Assembly (NCBI GenBank): GCA_963720725.1
Contig: CAVRGN010000005.1
Location: forward strand, 186,001 to 250,000
Source of the DNA: Benzoatithermus sp963720725
GTDB taxonomy: Bacteria; Pseudomonadota; Alphaproteobacteria; Geminicoccales; Geminicoccaceae
DNA length: 64,000 nt
Direction of reading: 5' to 3'
Position 1 is the stretch's first letter. Each line of letters starts with the position of its first letter. A model generated the notes under the pieces. That model was given only the letters and a program-made list of their open reading frames with translations, had not been told where the DNA came from and made no database searches. Made by a program: the position numbers and the translations under genes. Shown here in pieces: positions 1-9,712 of the stretch.

Positions 1-1
1 G

Positions 2-673
2 CGCGTGCAGGCGCGCCTGCCCGGCGAGATCGGCGCCGCGGCGGCCAGCCACGGGCTGCAAACCGTGGTCCAGGTCTCGGCCATCGGCGCGGATCCCGCC
101 TCGCCGGCCGAGTATGGGAGGACCAAGGCCGCCGGTGAGGCCGCGCTCAAGGCGAGCTTTCCGCGGGCCGTGATCCTGCGGCCCAGCATCGTGTTCGGAC
201 CCGAGGACGGCTTCTTCAACCGCTTCGCCCGGATGAGCCAGCTCTCGCCGGCCCTGCCGCTGATCGGCGGCGGCCGCACAAGGTTCCAGCCGGTCTACGT
301 CGCGGACGTGGCCGAGGCCGTGGTCGCGGCACTCACCCGGCCGGACGCCGCCGGCCGCACCTACGAGCTCGGCGGCCCCGGCATCTACAGCTTCAAGGAG
401 CTGCTGACCTACCTGCTCGAGGTCACCGGTCGCCGCCGCCTGCTGCTGGACCTGCCGTTCGGCGTCGCGGCGTTCCAGGCCCGGTTGCTCCGGTTCCTCC
501 CGGAACCACCGCTGACGCCGGACCAGGTCGAACTGCTCAAGCGCGACAATGTCGTGGCCGAAGGTGCCGCGGGGCTCGCCGAACTCGGCATCGCGCCGAC
601 GCCCCTGGAGCTGATCGTCCCCACCTACCTCAAGGCCTACTCCCTTCCCGGAGCGGGTCTGCCGGTGGTCTAG
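2..673 (+). CDS. NDUFA9-like complex I accessory / NAD(P)-binding protein (5' partial)
   Basis: The frame is open to the left edge, so the N-terminal Rossmann motif lies outside the window; 223 residues are visible. The seen part fits the extended short-chain dehydrogenase family related to mitochondrial complex I subunit NDUFA9: a VSAIGAD strand, a YGRTKAAGE segment carrying the Tyr and Lys of the SDR active site (YxxxK), then LRPSIVFGPEDGFFNR and a VYVADVAEAV segment. In alphaproteobacteria this protein is usually annotated as a complex I NDUFA9 subunit family protein. A role in complex I assembly or quinone metabolism is inferred from the family. It ends at a TAG and is followed by a short membrane protein gene on the same strand. 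Confidence 0.8.
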   Translation, partial: RVQARLPGEIGAAAASHGLQTVVQVSAIGADPASPAEYGRTKAAGEAALKASFPRAVILRPSIVFGPEDGFFNRFARMSQLSPALPLIGGGRTRFQPVYVADVAEAVVAALTRPDAAGRTYELGGPGIYSFKELLTYLLEVTGRRRLLLDLPFGVAAFQARLLRFLPEPPLTPDQVELLKRDNVVAEGAAGLAELGIAPTPLELIVPTYLKAYSLPGAGLPVV

Positions 674-749
674 GGGCTCGAAGGCGGCCGTTGATCTCCG
701 CTTAAGCCCCTCGATGTCATCCTGGCCTCCACGCAGCGGCGGAGGCCCG

Positions 750-1385
750 ATGGGCGACGCAAGCAAGGCCACGTTCACCACCCTCGGCGTCACCGCGACG
801 CTGGCGCTGCTCTGGCTGCTGGCGGCGGCCAGCGGCGGGCCGCAGGCGCCGGCCGCGTTGGCGCTCGATCCCGGCCGCGCGGGTTCGATCGGCGCATGGT
901 GGGGTGGGCTGCAGCTCGTGGCGGCGCTGGCCGCGGCTGGTGCCACGCCGGCATTGCGTCCGTTCACGATCGCACCCGCGGCCCTGCTCGCGGGCGAGGT
1001 TGGCGAGCTGCACATCCATGCGGCACATCTGCTCGCCGACATGGGAGGTGACGCGGCCTTGCTGTTGCCGCTGAAGGCCGCGGCCGCGCTTTGCCTGGGA
1101 GCCGTGGCCTTGGGCGCGGTTTGGAGATTGCGGCACGAAGCTTGCTCGGCTCGATGCATGGCGCTGATGATCGCCGCTGGTGCATGGGCCTTGGCCGTCG
1201 ACTGTGCCCAGATGCTGGCGGGAAGCGGCGCTTGGCTCGAACCGATCGAGGAGTGGAGCGAACTGGTCGCCTGCTCTGCGCTGGCCGGGATCTATCTGCG
1301 AATGAGCAGATCGTACTGGTTTGGGACGACCGCGATCGCGCGCGGAACTGAGTTTCGTTGGGCAGCGCCATTCGAGGGCTGTTGA
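750..1385 (+). CDS. hypothetical multi-pass membrane protein
   Basis: I do not recognise the family. The product is 211 residues from the ATG at 750, chosen because GGCGGAGG stands 6-12 bases upstream; an in-frame ATG at 714 lacks such a site. About four hydrophobic stretches are visible (near residues 10-28, 45-65, 95-115 and 125-145), with a His-containing segment (LHIHAAHLLADMGGD) between the second and third. Ala, Leu and Gly dominate. No enzymatic motif is evident. It stands between the NDUFA9-like gene and gltD on the same strand. A long open frame on the opposite strand over the same bases looks like a composition artefact. Confidence 0.5.
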   Translation: MGDASKATFTTLGVTATLALLWLLAAASGGPQAPAALALDPGRAGSIGAWWGGLQLVAALAAAGATPALRPFTIAPAALLAGEVGELHIHAAHLLADMGGDAALLLPLKAAAALCLGAVALGAVWRLRHEACSARCMALMIAAGAWALAVDCAQMLAGSGAWLEPIEEWSELVACSALAGIYLRMSRSYWFGTTAIARGTEFRWAAPFEGC

Positions 1386-1540
1386 GCCGCCTGCGTCATA
1401 AAAGTCGTACCGAAACAGGACGGTAGTCGGCACCGGCGCTGGACGCGCCCCCGCGCGGACCATATGACATGGCCATTCCTTCAACTGGCGTCGAAGTGCG
1501 CGCATCGCGTCCGCTCGGCCGTCGCGGGGAATGGACCCAC

Positions 1541-2992
1541 ATGTCCGCCAAGATGATGCAGTTCGTCAGCGTTCCGCCCGCCATGCCCGACAAGCGCGCG
1601 GCCATGGAGCGGCGCGCCGATTTCGCCGAGATCTACGGCCGCTTCGCGCCCGACCGGGCCGCAGAGCAGGCTTCGCGCTGCGAGCAGTGCGGGGTGCCGT
1701 TCTGCCAGGTGCACTGTCCGCTGCACAACAATATCCCCGATTGGCTCAGGCTCGCGGTCGAGGGGCGGCTCGAGGAGGCCTACGAGCTCTCCTCCGCCAC
1801 CAACAACATGCCGGAGATCTGCGGCCGCATCTGCCCGCAGGACCGGCTGTGCGAGGGCAACTGTGTCATCGAGCAGTCCGGCCATGGCAGCGTCACCATC
1901 GGCGCGGTCGAGAAATACATCACCGACACCGCGTTCGACCGCGGCTGGGTCCAACCGGTTCGCCCAGAACGCGAGCTGGCGCGGTCGGTCGCCGTCATCG
2001 GCGCCGGGCCGGCCGGCCTCGCCTGCGCCGAGGAGCTGCGCCGCCAGGGCTGGCAGGTCCATGTCTACGACCGCTACGATCGCGTCGGCGGCCTGCTGAT
2101 CTACGGTATCCCGGGATTCAAGCTCGAGAAGTCCGTGGTGGAGCGCCGCGCCCGGCACCTGCGCGACAGCGGCATCCATTTCCACCTCGTGGGCGACGTC
2201 GGGGGCGACGGACCGTCCTTCGCCGAGCTGCGCCAGCGCCACGACGCGGTCTTCGTCGCCACCGGGGTCTACAAGGCGCGCGACCTCGCCGTGCCGGGCT
2301 GCGGCCTCGCCGGGATCGTGCCCGCCCTCGACTTCCTCACCGCCAGCAACCGCAAGGGCCTGGGCGACGAGGTCGCGGCATTCGACGACGGCACCTTGAA
2401 TGCCACCGGCAAGCACGTGGTCGTCGTCGGCGGCGGCGACACCGCCATGGACTGCGTGCGCACTGCCGTGCGCCAGGGGGCGAAATCGGTGCGCTGCCTC
2501 TATCGCCGCGACCGGGCCAACATGCCGGGCTCGCTGCGCGAGGTCGGCAATGCCGAGGAGGAAGGCGTCGAGTTCGTGTGGCTGTCCGCACCTGAGGCGT
2601 TCCTCGGCGACACGAAGGTCCAGGCGGTGCGCGCCCACCGCATGCGGCTGGGCGCACCCGACGCGTCGGGCCGGCAGGCGCCCGAGATCGAGCCCGGATC
2701 GACCTTCCGCCTCGACGCCGACCTGGTCATCAAGGCGCTGGGCTTTGACCCGGAGGACGTGGTCGGCCTGTTCGGCGAGCCCGAGCTCAAGGTCAGCCGC
2801 TGGGGCACCATCGGCATCGACTGGAACACGATGATGACCAGCCTGCCCGGCGTGTTCGCCGGCGGCGACATCGTCCGCGGCGCATCGCTGGTGGTATGGG
2901 GCGTGCGCGACGGCCGTGACGCCGCGGCCGGGATCCACGCCTTCCTCGCCGCCGGTGCCGAGGCCGGCGATACCCTGGCCCTGGCCTCGTGA
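1541..2992 (+). CDS. gltD: glutamate synthase (NADPH) small subunit
   Basis: Beta subunit of NADPH-GOGAT, which takes electrons from NADPH through FAD and passes them by [4Fe-4S] clusters to the large subunit for glutamate formation. The 483-residue length matches the family. Cys47, Cys50, Cys55 and Cys59 plus a second CGRICPQDRLCEGNC group form the N-terminal cluster-binding region. A dinucleotide fold (VIGAGPAGLACAEE) binds FAD and a second (VVGGGDTAMDC) binds NADPH. The start at 1541 has a GGGGA site about 10 bases upstream; in-frame ATGs further upstream would add residues absent from the family. The stop overlaps the region just before gltB, so the two are co-transcribed, here with the small subunit first. 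Confidence 0.95.
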   Translation: MSAKMMQFVSVPPAMPDKRAAMERRADFAEIYGRFAPDRAAEQASRCEQCGVPFCQVHCPLHNNIPDWLRLAVEGRLEEAYELSSATNNMPEICGRICPQDRLCEGNCVIEQSGHGSVTIGAVEKYITDTAFDRGWVQPVRPERELARSVAVIGAGPAGLACAEELRRQGWQVHVYDRYDRVGGLLIYGIPGFKLEKSVVERRARHLRDSGIHFHLVGDVGGDGPSFAELRQRHDAVFVATGVYKARDLAVPGCGLAGIVPALDFLTASNRKGLGDEVAAFDDGTLNATGKHVVVVGGGDTAMDCVRTAVRQGAKSVRCLYRRDRANMPGSLREVGNAEEEGVEFVWLSAPEAFLGDTKVQAVRAHRMRLGAPDASGRQAPEIEPGSTFRLDADLVIKALGFDPEDVVGLFGEPELKVSRWGTIGIDWNTMMTSLPGVFAGGDIVRGASLVVWGVRDGRDAAAGIHAFLAAGAEAGDTLALAS

Positions 2993-3003
2993 AGGAACGC
3001 TGC

Positions 3004-6000
3004 ATGACCGAGCATGAGAGCGGGGCCGAATTCGTTGCGCGCTGGCACGACCAGGCACGCCGCCTGGCCGAGCTGGGCATGTACGACCCGGCCGACGAGC
3101 GCGACGCCTGCGGCGTGGGCTGCGTGGTCGCCATCGACGGCCAGCCGCGGCGCGACGTCGTGGTCAAGGGCATCGAGGCGCTGAAGGCGGTTTGGCACCG
3201 CGGTGCCGTCGACGCGGACGGCAAGACCGGCGACGGTGCCGGCATCCACGTCCAGATCCCGCAGGACTTCTTCCAGCGTAAGATCAAGGGTGCCGTCCGC
3301 ACCGATCAGCGCATCGCGGTGGGCATGGTGTTCCTGCCGCGCGCGAGCTTCCAGCAGCAGGAGGCCTGCCGCACACTGGTCGAGAGTGCGGTGCTCGGCT
3401 TCGGCTACGCGATCCGCGGCTGGCGCCAGGTCCCGGTCGACACCTCGGTCCTGGGCGAGAAGGCGGCGGCCACCCGGCCCGAGATCGAGCAGATCATCAT
3501 CGGCAATCCGAAGGGCAACGAAGAGGAACTGTTCGAGCGCGACCTCTATCTGATCCGGCGCCGGATCGAGAAGCAGGCGCTGGCCGAGAACATTACCGAA
3601 TTCTACATCTGCTCGCTCAGCTGCCGCTCGGTGATCTACAAGGGCCTGTTCCTCGCCGAGTCGCTGGCGGCGTTCTATCCGGATCTGCAGGACGAGCGCT
3701 TCGTGTCGAGCTTCGCGCTGTTCCACCAGCGCTACTCGACCAACACCATGCCGTCCTGGAAGCTGGCGCAGCCGTTCCGCAGCCTCGCCCACAATGGCGA
3801 GATCAACACCATGCGCGGCAACGTCAACTGGATGAAGAGCCACGAGACGCGGATGGAGGCACCCGCGTTCGGCCAGCACAATGAGGAGGTCAAGCCGATC
3901 ATCCAGCCGGGCAGCTCCGACAGTGCCGCCCTCGACGCGGTGTGCGAGGCCCTGGTCCGCGCCGGGCGCCAGCTGCCGCTGGTCAAGACCATGCTGATCC
4001 CGCCGGCCTGGTCGAATCGGATGGCGATCAAGCCCGAGCACCGCGACCTGTTCGGCTACTGCAACTGCGTCATGGAGCCCTGGGACGGGCCGGCGGCCAT
4101 CGTCGCCACCAATTCGCGCTGGGTGGTGGCCGGGCTCGACCGCAGCGGCCTGCGGCCGATGCGCTACTCGCGCACCCGCGACGGCCTGCTCGTGGTCGGC
4201 TCGGAAACCGGCATGGTGCCGCTGGTCGACACCGAGGTGATCGAGAAGGGCAGGGTGGGACCCGGCGAGAACATCGCGGTCGATCTGGTCGAGGGGCGAT
4301 TTTACCACGACCTCGAGCTCAAGGACCATCTGGCGGCGCTCAAGCCGTACAGCCGCTGGATGGAGAACATCACCCACCTCGACGAGCGTACCGGGGCGCG
4401 GCCCTTCGAGCCGGTGGCTTTCGAGCGCGCCGAACTGCGCCGCCGCCAGGCGCTCTACGGCCTCACCATCGAGGACATGGAGTTGATCCTCTCGCCCATG
4501 GTGCTCGACGCCAAGGAGGCGGTGGGCTCGATGGGCGACGACACGCCGCTGGCGGTGCTGTCGCGGCACTATCGCGGCCTGCACCACTTTTTCCGCCAGC
4601 AGTTCAGCCAGGTGACCAACCCGCCGATCGATCCGCTGCGCGAATGGCGGGTGATGAGCCTGAAGACCCGCTTCGGCAATCTCGGCAACGTCTACGACGA
4701 GGACCCGAGCCAGACCCGGATCCTGCAGCTCGAGAGCCCGGTGCTCACCGCGACCGAGCTCGCGGCCGCGCGCGACTATTTCGGTGCCAACCAGCGCGTG
4801 ATCGACTGCACCTTCGAGGGCGGTCCGGACGGGCGCCTGCGGCCGGCGCTCGAGCGGATCCGCCAGGAGGCCGAGGAGGCCGTGCGCGGCGGCTGTGAGG
4901 CCCTGATCCTGAGCGACGAGGCGGTGGGACCGGGCAGGGCGCCGATCCCGATGATCCTGGCCACCGGTGCGGTCCACAGCCATCTCGTCCGCCAGGGGCT
5001 CCGCAGCTTCAGCTACCTGATCGTCAAGAGCGGCGAGTGCCTGGACCCGCACTACTTTGCCGTGCTGATCGGCGTCGGCGCCACCGCGGTCAACGCCTAC
5101 CTGGCCGAGGCGGCGATCGCCGACCGCCACGCCCGCGGCCTGTTCCCCGGCTTCTCGCTCGAGACCTGCCTCGGCCGGTTCAAGGAGGCGATCAACCAGG
5201 GCCTCCTAAAGGTGATGTCCAAGATGGGCATCTCGATCATCAGCTCGTACCGCGGCGGCTACAATTTCGAGGCGGTGGGCCTTTCGCGCTCGCTGTGCCG
5301 CGAATATTTCCCCGGGCTCACCACCCGGATCTCCGGCATCGGCCTCAACGGCATCAAGAAGAAGGTGCGCGAGCTGCACGCCCGTGCTTTTGCCGCCGCC
5401 GAGCCGCCCTTGGCCATCGGCGGCTTCTACCGTTACCGACGCGGCGGCGAGACCCACACCCTGGAAGCCAAGGTCATTCACCAGCTCCAGCACGCGGTCG
5501 CGTCCGACAGCTACCACGCCTACAAGAGCTACGTGGACATGCTCCACAGCCAGGACCCGATTTCGATCCGCGACCTGCTCGACTTCAACCGCAAGCTGCC
5601 GGCGGTGCCGCTGGACGAGGTCGAGAGCATCACCGAGATCAGGAAGCGCTTCGTCACGCCGGGCATGTCCCTGGGCGCACTCTCGCCCGAGGCGCACGAG
5701 ACCTTGACCATCGCCATGAACCGGATCGGTGCCCGGTCCGATTCCGGCGAGGGCGGCGAGGGAGCCGAGCGCTTCAGCCCGCGCGCCAACGGCGACAACG
5801 CCAACTCGCCGATCAAGCAGGTGGCTTCCGGCCGCTTCGGCGTCACGGCCGAATATCTCAACGCCGCCAAGGAGCTGGAGATCAAGGTCGCCCAGGGTGC
5901 CAAGCCCGGCGAGGGCGGCCAGCTGCCCGGCTTCAAGGTCACGCTGGAGATCGCCCGGCTGCGCCACGCCACCCCCGGCGTGACCCTGATCTCGCCGCCG

Positions 6001-7533
6001 CCGCACCACGACATCTATTCGATCGAGGACTTGGCCCAGCTCATCTACGACCTGAAGCAGATCAACCCCGACGCGCGGGTTGGCGTGAAGCTGGTCTCCG
6101 AGGCCGGCATCGGCACCATCGCCGCCGGCGTCGCCAAGGCCAAGGCCGACGTGATCCTGGTCTCGGGCCATGTCGGCGGGACCGGCGCCTCGCCGCAGAC
6201 CTCGATCAAATATGCCGGCACGCCCTGGGAGATGGGCCTCAGCGAGGTCAACCAGATCCTCACCCTCAACCGGCTGCGCCACCGGGTGACCCTGCGCACC
6301 GACGGCGGGCTCAAGACCGGCCGCGACATCGTCATCGCCGCCCTGCTCGGTGCCGAGGAGTACGGCATCGGCACGCTGTCGCTCGTCGCCATGGGCTGCA
6401 TCCTGGTCCGGCAGTGCCACTCCAACACCTGCCCGGTGGGCGTCTGCACCCAACGCCCCGACCTTCGCGAGCGCTTCACCGGCAACCCGGAGAAGGTCAT
6501 CAACCTGATGAGCTTCATCGCAGAGGAGGTGCGCGAGATCCTGGCCTCGCTCGGCTTGCGCACGCTGCAGGAGGCCGTCGGCCGGGCGGACCTGCTCCGC
6601 CAGGTCCATCGCGGCGATCCCGACCTGGACGATCTCGACCTCAACCCACTGCTCGCCCAGATCGACCCCGGCCGGCAGGGCCGGACCAGCTCGATCGGCT
6701 GGCGCAACGAGGTTCCCGACACCCTCGACGCGCGCATGGTCGAGGACGCCCGCCCGCTGCTCGAGGAGGGCGAGAAGATGCAGCTGCAGTACAATGTGCG
6801 CAACGTGCACCGTGCCGTGGGCACCCGGATCTCGGCCGAGATCACCCGCCGCTACGGCATGGACCAGCTGGCGCCGGGCCACCTCACCGTCCGCCTGCGC
6901 GGCTCGACCGGTCAGTCTTTGGGCGCGTTCGCGGTCCAGGGCCTCAAGCTCGAGGTGTTCGGCGACGCCAACGACTATGTCGGCAAGGGCCTCTCCGGCG
7001 GCACCATCGTCGTCCGTCCGCTGCCCGCCTCGCCCATCGTCTGGTCGGAGAACTCGATCATCGGCAACACCTGCCTCTACGGTGCCACCGCCGGCCAGCT
7101 GTTCGCCGCCGGCCGCGCCGGCGAGCGCTTCGCCGTGCGCAATTCCGGTGCCGTCACGGTGGTCGAGGGCTGCGGCGACAATGGCTGCGAGTACATGACC
7201 GGCGGCACTGCGGTCATCCTGGGACCCGTGGGCGATAATTTCGCCGCCGGCATGAGCGGCGGCATGGCCTTCGTCTGGGACCCGAAGGGCCAGCTTGACG
7301 ACCGCCTCAACGCCGACATGGTGATCCGCCAGCGCCTCGCGGTCCCCTACTGGATCGACCGGCTGCGCTCGCTCGTGGCCGAGCATCACGCCGCCACCCA
7401 GAGCCCGCTGGCCGAGCGCATCCTGCGCGAGTTCGACCGCGAGCTCGGCCACTTCTGGCAGGTCGTGCCCAAGGAGATGCTGGATCGGCTGGAGGTGCCG
7501 GTGCGCGCGGCACCGGAGGCGCTGCGGGCCTAG
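3004..7533 (+). CDS. gltB: glutamate synthase large subunit
   Basis: Alpha subunit of GOGAT, 1509 residues. It hydrolyses glutamine in an N-terminal class II amidotransferase domain and channels ammonia to 2-oxoglutarate at an FMN site. A 35-residue propeptide ends before Cys36 in the DERDACGVG motif, which after cleavage becomes the N-terminal nucleophile. The FMN-binding synthase domain contains GEGGEGAERF and GGTGASPQTS, and Cys1132, Cys1138 and Cys1143 have the 6- and 5-residue spacing of the [3Fe-4S] cluster. The C-terminal beta-helix (GSTGQSLGAF, GGTIVV) is complete. ATG at 3004 is preferred over an in-frame GTG at 2989 because GAAGGAA lies 7 bases upstream. Confidence 0.97.
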   Translation: MTEHESGAEFVARWHDQARRLAELGMYDPADERDACGVGCVVAIDGQPRRDVVVKGIEALKAVWHRGAVDADGKTGDGAGIHVQIPQDFFQRKIKGAVRTDQRIAVGMVFLPRASFQQQEACRTLVESAVLGFGYAIRGWRQVPVDTSVLGEKAAATRPEIEQIIIGNPKGNEEELFERDLYLIRRRIEKQALAENITEFYICSLSCRSVIYKGLFLAESLAAFYPDLQDERFVSSFALFHQRYSTNTMPSWKLAQPFRSLAHNGEINTMRGNVNWMKSHETRMEAPAFGQHNEEVKPIIQPGSSDSAALDAVCEALVRAGRQLPLVKTMLIPPAWSNRMAIKPEHRDLFGYCNCVMEPWDGPAAIVATNSRWVVAGLDRSGLRPMRYSRTRDGLLVVGSETGMVPLVDTEVIEKGRVGPGENIAVDLVEGRFYHDLELKDHLAALKPYSRWMENITHLDERTGARPFEPVAFERAELRRRQALYGLTIEDMELILSPMVLDAKEAVGSMGDDTPLAVLSRHYRGLHHFFRQQFSQVTNPPIDPLREWRVMSLKTRFGNLGNVYDEDPSQTRILQLESPVLTATELAAARDYFGANQRVIDCTFEGGPDGRLRPALERIRQEAEEAVRGGCEALILSDEAVGPGRAPIPMILATGAVHSHLVRQGLRSFSYLIVKSGECLDPHYFAVLIGVGATAVNAYLAEAAIADRHARGLFPGFSLETCLGRFKEAINQGLLKVMSKMGISIISSYRGGYNFEAVGLSRSLCREYFPGLTTRISGIGLNGIKKKVRELHARAFAAAEPPLAIGGFYRYRRGGETHTLEAKVIHQLQHAVASDSYHAYKSYVDMLHSQDPISIRDLLDFNRKLPAVPLDEVESITEIRKRFVTPGMSLGALSPEAHETLTIAMNRIGARSDSGEGGEGAERFSPRANGDNANSPIKQVASGRFGVTAEYLNAAKELEIKVAQGAKPGEGGQLPGFKVTLEIARLRHATPGVTLISPPPHHDIYSIEDLAQLIYDLKQINPDARVGVKLVSEAGIGTIAAGVAKAKADVILVSGHVGGTGASPQTSIKYAGTPWEMGLSEVNQILTLNRLRHRVTLRTDGGLKTGRDIVIAALLGAEEYGIGTLSLVAMGCILVRQCHSNTCPVGVCTQRPDLRERFTGNPEKVINLMSFIAEEVREILASLGLRTLQEAVGRADLLRQVHRGDPDLDDLDLNPLLAQIDPGRQGRTSSIGWRNEVPDTLDARMVEDARPLLEEGEKMQLQYNVRNVHRAVGTRISAEITRRYGMDQLAPGHLTVRLRGSTGQSLGAFAVQGLKLEVFGDANDYVGKGLSGGTIVVRPLPASPIVWSENSIIGNTCLYGATAGQLFAAGRAGERFAVRNSGAVTVVEGCGDNGCEYMTGGTAVILGPVGDNFAAGMSGGMAFVWDPKGQLDDRLNADMVIRQRLAVPYWIDRLRSLVAEHHAATQSPLAERILREFDRELGHFWQVVPKEMLDRLEVPVRAAPEALRA

Positions 7534-7834
7534 GGCTAAGCCGCGGGAGGGGATGCGCCCCGCCTGCCGCCCTCGCCAAAGTGCAGGCGTCCGGATGCGC
7601 GGTCGGAGAATCAAAATTGACCCGGGACCATGGCCGGTCCGGCCGCGGAGCTGGCGCATCCGTGGCTGGCGCCGGGTAGCCGGCCGGCCATGATCTGGGG
7701 TCACGACCGGCAGCCTGGGGTCGGCCGGGTGGAGGCATGACGCAAGTTGGCGGGCAGCGCGGCCCGGCGCCGGGGCGGCGCTTGCGGGTGGCGGTGGGCT
7801 GTGTTCTGTTCCCGTCATCGACGATGAGCAGGTG
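7534..7834. other. intergenic region, no gene seen
   Basis: About 300 bases between gltB and the amidohydrolase gene. The sequence is GC-rich with several CCGG-type short palindromes and two copies of CTGGGGTC near 7694 and 7714. I see no convincing open frame, promoter hexamers, U-tract terminator or RNA gene. Confidence 0.5.
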
Positions 7835-8743
7835 ATGCACGACGGTACCCCGGCCCCCTACCTGATCGTCGCCCCGCATGGGCCGCGGCTGCCCGTGCTG
7901 CTGTCCTCGCCGCACAGCGGGCGGTGCTACCCGCGGGCAATGCTGCCGCAGATTCGGCTGGCGCCGGAGCTGTTGCGCGGGCTCGACGACGGCCCGGTCG
8001 ACGAGTTGCTGGTGCGGGGCTGCGCGGTCGGCGCCACCCTGGTCGCCGCCACCTATCCCAGGGCGGTGGTCGACCTGAACCGCGGCGAGAGCGAGCAGGA
8101 TCCGGCAACGCTTGCCGATCCGGCCGCGGTGGCGGGGCTGCGGGCCACGCTCAAGGCGCGGGCCGGGCTCGGCGTGGTGCCGACGCGGCTGATGGGCGAG
8201 CCGATCTATGCCGAGCGGCTCAGCGCCGCCGAGCTGCAACGGCGGATCGCCGCCGCCTACCGGCCGTACCACGCGCGGCTTGCCGACTCGGTGGCCGAGC
8301 TGCGCGGGCAGTTCGGGGCGGTGCTGGTCCTGGATTGCCATTCGATGCCGACGCTGCCGGCGCCTGCGCGCGGCGAGCGGCCGATCGACGTGTCGCTGGG
8401 CGACCGATTCGGCCGCAGCTGCCATCCGCGCCTGATCGAGACCGCCGAGCGCTCCCTCGCCGGGGCCGGCCTGCGCGTCGCCCGCAACCGGCCCTATGCC
8501 GGCGGCCACATCACCGAGCGCTACGGCGAGCCGGCCCGGGGCAGCCACGCCCTGCAGCTCGAGCTGCGCCGCAGCCTGTTCATGGACGAGCGCAGCCACG
8601 TTCGTCACGAGGGGTTCGCGGCCCTGCAGGCGCTGATGGGCGCGCTGGTCGAGGCGCTCGCCGGCACCGTCGAGGCGTTGCCGCTCGCGTGCCGCCCGGC
8701 GCCGGCCGCGCCCGAGCCGGCCCGCGCCTTAAGGTCGGCTTAA
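7835..8743 (+). CDS. N-formylglutamate amidohydrolase family protein
   Basis: Zn-dependent hydrolase family that releases formate from N-formyl-glutamate (the HutG route of histidine degradation) or acts on related N-acyl substrates. The 302-residue product shows the family landmarks: LLSSPHSGRCYP near the N-terminus, VDLNRGESEQDP, VLDCHSMPT and YAGGHITERYG, which supply the metal-binding His, Glu and Asp residues. No other hut gene is nearby, so the histidine role is not supported by context. The start is either GTG 7832 or the adjacent ATG 7835; the ATG is used. It is followed on the same strand by a lytic transglycosylase gene 43 bases downstream. Confidence 0.85.
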   Translation: MHDGTPAPYLIVAPHGPRLPVLLSSPHSGRCYPRAMLPQIRLAPELLRGLDDGPVDELLVRGCAVGATLVAATYPRAVVDLNRGESEQDPATLADPAAVAGLRATLKARAGLGVVPTRLMGEPIYAERLSAAELQRRIAAAYRPYHARLADSVAELRGQFGAVLVLDCHSMPTLPAPARGERPIDVSLGDRFGRSCHPRLIETAERSLAGAGLRVARNRPYAGGHITERYGEPARGSHALQLELRRSLFMDERSHVRHEGFAALQALMGALVEALAGTVEALPLACRPAPAAPEPARALRSA

Positions 8744-8786
8744 CCGCGGGGCCCCAGGATCGCCCGGTCGCCATGCCGAGCCGGGA

Positions 8787-9626
8787 GTGCCAGTGCGCCG
8801 GTGCCGCCTCATCATCGTGCTTCTCGCCCAGCTGGCCTGGTGGCCGCCGGCGGCGGTCCTGGCCGCGCCGCGGTCGGTCGACGGCGAGCTGTGCGCCCGG
8901 GCGATCGCCCGCAGCGAGGGCACGGGCGCGCTGCCGCGCGGCCTGCTGACCGCGATCGCCGCTGCCGAGTCGGGCCGCTACGACCGGGGCCGGCGCGCCG
9001 TGGCCCCCTGGCCCTGGACCGTCAACAATGCCGGCGACGGCCGCTACTTCGCGAGCAAGGCCGAGGCCATCGCCCATGTCGAGCGGCTCAAGGCCGTCGG
9101 CGAGCGCAACATCGACGTCGGCTGCATGCAGATCAACCTGATGCACCATCCCGACGCCTTCGCCTCGCTCGACGAGGCCTTCGAGCCTCTGGGCAACGTC
9201 GCCTATGGCGCCCGCTATCTCAGCGCGCTGGCCCGCGAGACCTCGTCCTGGGACCGCGCCGTCGAGCGCTACCACACGGCCGACCCGGACCGCGGCCGCG
9301 CCTACCGCGAGCGGGTCTACCGGCGCTGGGCCGACGCGCCCGCCGAGGACCTGCCGGCCGGCGACGGGGGCGCTGCTGCGGGTGTCCTGCTGGCGAGCCT
9401 CGCTCCGCCCGAGATCGTGGCAGGCGAGCGCGCGGAACAGCGCCGGCTCAAGCCGCTGTCGGCGCGCGGCTTTATCAGCCTGGGCGGCGAGGCCGGGCGG
9501 GTGGCGGTGCTGCGGCCCTCGGCCGACCGCAAGCTCAAGCCGATCGTGCGGCCGCCCAAGCGCTCGGGCCTAGGGCTGGTCCGGCTGAGCTCCACGCGCC
9601 GGGCGGTGGCCCTGGCCAGGCCCTGA
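8787..9626 (+). CDS. exported lytic transglycosylase (SLT domain)
   Basis: Predicted periplasmic muramidase of 279 residues that cleaves the glycan strands of peptidoglycan. A signal peptide occupies about residues 1-27 (basic MPVRRCR, hydrophobic core, then VLAA). The SLT/lysozyme-like domain follows: LTAIAAAESGRYD carries the catalytic Glu, DVGCMQINLM is the conserved substrate-binding segment, and YGARYLSALA then AVERYHT complete the fold. A basic, low-complexity C-terminal tail of about 100 residues follows. The start is GTG 8787 or GTG 8793, since both serve the same GGGAG site. It stands alone and is far from the phage cassette, so it is probably a cellular cell-wall enzyme. Confidence 0.85.
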   Translation: MPVRRCRLIIVLLAQLAWWPPAAVLAAPRSVDGELCARAIARSEGTGALPRGLLTAIAAAESGRYDRGRRAVAPWPWTVNNAGDGRYFASKAEAIAHVERLKAVGERNIDVGCMQINLMHHPDAFASLDEAFEPLGNVAYGARYLSALARETSSWDRAVERYHTADPDRGRAYRERVYRRWADAPAEDLPAGDGGAAAGVLLASLAPPEIVAGERAEQRRLKPLSARGFISLGGEAGRVAVLRPSADRKLKPIVRPPKRSGLGLVRLSSTRRAVALARP

Positions 9627-9712
9627 GCTGGCCGACGCGGCTCCGCCGCATTGTCAGGCACCGGGTGCGGGCCTATGAGGACGGCTGCGTCCGTGACCGG
9701 AGTTGCCGTCCC

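Noticed and set aside
2500..7818. Very long open frames antisense to gltD and gltB (about 870 residues each)
   Set aside because: They follow the third-position GC bias of the real genes, are Ala/Gly/Arg/His-rich without domains, and lie opposite highly conserved enzymes.
8787..9626. Phage endolysin for the virion cassette
   Set aside because: It has a signal peptide, lies 8 kb beyond the tRNA boundary among host genes, and is a common cellular lytic transglycosylase.
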